From Paraspadella gotoi (lineage: Eukaryota; Chaetognatha): a DNA stretch of 64,000 nt. Position numbers and translations under genes: made by a program. Shown here one piece after another: positions 61,506 to 64,000 of the stretch. Each line of letters begins with the position of its first letter. Position 1 is the stretch's first letter. The notes under the pieces are model-generated. The model had not been told where the DNA came from, did no database searches, and saw only the letters and a program-made list of their open reading frames with translations. The DNA lies in NCBI GenBank assembly GCA_051294375.1, contig CM119266.1, positions 9,122,538 to 9,186,537 of the forward strand. The letters run 5' to 3'.

Positions 61506-63760
61506 CTAGAGAAAAAAAAAAACAAATTCTGCGTCAACAAGTGAACAACGTGAGGGAAAAAAAGTTTGGCGTAAAATTTAATGAAGCTAATTAAGAAAAG
61601 GGAAGATATTCAACAGCAATTATAATTTCAAAAAATTGGATAAATTTTTTTCATTTATAAATATTACGTTAAAATTCTGGGTAAAATTATGTTTAAAACC
61701 AAAAAAAAATTAGTTTCCCTGAGTTCATTTCCTACACGGCAGGTAATTAATTTTAGATTTTATTTCTACCGGCACGCAAAGGCACAAAGTAATTTTACAT
61801 TCAGAAGAGAATTTGTTTCACTTTTCTTGGGGCAATTCCGATTAGCCTTTGCATGACCACTTTAGTCTAGATCCAGGTCTGTAACATTTTTTTTTAATCT
61901 AGCGAATCGAGCATACTACTATGTACTCGATTAGACTGCGTGGTTTCTAAACGAATATCTCTTACTATTTTTTTATTTATGACCATGATTCGTATCATTT
62001 TTAACGTTTGGCTTTATTTGCCTGTTGCTTGGAAAGAATTTTCTCGAAAAAAAAGTAACAAATTTAAATCTATAGAATCACGAAAAGGTATCGTGAAAAA
62101 AAAAACCCTTTTCTCCATCGTTGGTCCCACTCCCCCCCCTTATTTCCTCATTTCCTCCTTTTTTAGTCTCGAGTCGAAAAAAAGTTTTCAACCTTTGAGG
62201 TGAAAGACGCGACAGGAACTCGATTCTCCGATTCTCGCGACCTTACCTTAACCTCACCTTAACCTCACCTTACCACAGATCCAAACTTTTATATTTCCCT
62301 TTACTACTCAGAAAACTTCACTCTGCAGTTATTGTATTGTGAATAAAGAGTCCTTTGCCAATAAATTATAAACATAAGGAAACTAAATAAATAATTCTAA
62401 CCCGAGTTGGAAACTAAAACAGCGATAAAATAGCGCTGAGAAATAGTATTTTACCAGGACATTTAAAATTGTTCAGAATTTATGAGATCGGTTTTCCGAG
62501 AGAATTTAGGAGAAGGATTCGGGAATCGGCTAAAAATAAGCCGATGAGGATTGAGGAATCTCAAAAGTCCCGGATTCTCGACCCTCATTTCGCTTTTCTC
62601 GGAAATCTAATTTTTTTTTTGGGGGGGAAGGGGCGGGAGGGAGGAAGAGGAAAATAGATGAAAAGAAAAAGAAAGGAAAAGGAGAAGAAAGGAAAAGTAG
62701 AAGAAAGGAAAAGGAGAATAAAGGAAATGAAAAACGATAGAATGAGAGGAAAAATAAAAAAAAAGAAGGTGAAACTGAAGGTTAAAAGGATATATAGGGA
62801 AATGAAAGGACATAAAAGAAAAATGGGAAAAAGGTAAAAAGCTTAAACAGAAGGTCAAGTAAAAAAAAGAGAGAGAGAAAGGGAGAGAAATAAAACAAAA
62901 CAAAAATTTAACAAAAAGGGTTAAAAAGACAAACAAAATACGGGTGGCGAAAACATAGAAAAGAAAAAAAGGTAATTGTAATCTGGCTCGCTTGTTATCT
63001 CTGTCTCACTGTCTATTGACTGTCTGTCGCTCTGTGTCTCTCTACCTATCTTTCTGTCAGTCTGTCTCTTTTTTCCTGGAGTGAAAACTGGATATGTATA
63101 TTGTATAAGCGTGGGAAGTGAGAGAAAGAAACACGGAACTAAATGTTAAAAATAAAGAGTGGAAAAAAATGAGAAGAGAAAAAAGGAAGAGAGAAGAGAA
63201 AATAGAAAATATAAAGAAAAAATATAAAATAGTAAGAGAAAAGAGAAAATAGAAAGAGAAAAGAGAAAATAGAAGAGAAAATAGGAAGAAAGAGAAAATA
63301 GAAAGAGAAAAGAAAAGAAAAGAAGATAAATATAGAGAAGAGAAAAGGAAAAATCGAGAGTCAGACGAGAAAAGAGAGAGAAGAGAAAGAGAGAAGAGAG
63401 AAGAGGAGAGAGAGAAAAGAGAGAGAAGACACAGAGACGGTGGGAGTCTGATGGGTGAGGGAAATCAATCCTCGCTCTTGGACTTGGTGCAGCAGAAGCG
63501 GAAGGAAAAATATTTATGTTTGTTTAATGTATTTGAATAAATGAAAAGAGGCTTGTATAAAAAAATAAAAATAACTGTTTTGTGATTCAACTTTTGAAAA
63601 AAAATTTTAAAGCACAAAGTAGTTTCATGTCATGGATTCCTCGCTTATTAAGAAGGGATAAGCAATCGTTTTAACGCCAAGTCATTATTTCTCCCTTTAT
63701 GAAAATTGTAATTTTACAATGTAAACTAAATTTTATACATGAACGAACACGAGTCTCGGA
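61506..63760. other. DGK intron / upstream sequence with no further exon
   Basis: Upstream (gene sense) of the recoverin-segment exon I see no exon for the N-terminal domain. A pyrimidine-rich, C-tract-bearing piece and the second polypurine domain fill it. CTTAACCTCA is tandemly repeated around 62250. Confidence 0.5.
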
Positions 63761-64000
63761 NNNNNNNNNNNNNNNNNNNNNNNNNNNNNNNNNNNNNNNN
63801 NNNNNNNNNNNNNNNNNNNNNNNNNNNNNNNNNNNNNNNNNNNNNNNNNNNNNNNNNNNNNNNNNNNNNNNNNNNNNNNNNNNNNNNNNNNNNNNNNNNN
63901 NNNNNNNNNNNNNNNNNNNNNNNNNNNNNNNNNNNNNNNNNNNNNNNNNNNNNNNNNNNNNNNNNNNNNNNNNNNNNNNNNNNNNNNNNNNNNNNNNNNN
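63761..64000. other. Assembly gap reaching the window edge
   Basis: Ns from 63761 to the end of the window. Confidence 0.99.

Noticed and set aside
62240-62275. Telomere-like CCTTAACCT repeats
   Set aside because: Only about two and a half units, not matching the arthropod TTAGG motif, and disrupted in the other copy of the block.

Overview
This is a eukaryotic nuclear scaffold from a protostome invertebrate, most likely an arthropod. Every recognisable gene is split by GT-AG introns (plus one GC-AG intron). There is an innexin, which vertebrates lack. The non-coding DNA is AT-rich and full of (GA)n/(CT)n microsatellites and short dispersed repeats. The species cannot be named from the sequence. 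HEATR4-like and TSNAXIP1-like genes, families linked elsewhere to cilia or sperm, fit an animal with flagellated sperm.

Layout: (1) 1-2.7 kb, + strand: a divergent class A GPCR whose 5' end lies outside the window. Its last two exons, in matching splice phase, encode the zinc-knuckle tail of a non-LTR reverse transcriptase. (2) 3.4-12.7 kb, - strand: aralar/citrin (SLC25A12/13), 15 exons, with its last carrier exons missing. Its 6.2 kb intron holds two complete genes on the opposite strand: a Tctex-type dynein light chain (5.5-5.9 kb) and a HEATR4-like HEAT-repeat protein (6.3-10.4 kb). (3) 13.7-16.0 kb, +: histone acetyltransferase HAT1, head-to-head with aralar. (4) 17.0-18.9 kb, +: innexin. 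(5) 21.1-26.2 kb, +: a three-KH poly(C)-binding protein (PCBP/mub type). (6) 26.2-31 kb: a TA-flanked MITE, repeats, a hairpin and one tentative secreted-protein gene. (7) 31.3-33.2 kb, -: a coiled-coil protein with a TSNAXIP1-like segment. (8) 34.2 kb to beyond 61.5 kb, -: a type I diacylglycerol kinase (EF-hands, two C1 domains, catalytic and accessory domains) with very large repeat-filled introns.

The right-hand part (about 48-64 kb) is assembly-problematic. A block of about 5-6 kb carrying the first EF-hand exon of the DGK is present twice, plus a third partial copy. Copies differ by dense single-base indels and are interrupted by N runs. This looks more like gap filling with uncorrected long reads, or unresolved haplotypes, than real gene decay. 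Splice phases of two candidate exons at 54.8-57.3 kb suggest that the 57.7-63.8 kb copy is the misplaced one.

No operon or CRISPR was found, and no complete autonomous mobile element. The most unusual observations are the GPCR/reverse-transcriptase chimera, a dispersed repeat family whose conserved end supplies the 3' splice site of a HAT1 intron, the nested-gene arrangement in aralar, and a cluster of three perfect CRE sites inside the DGK locus.
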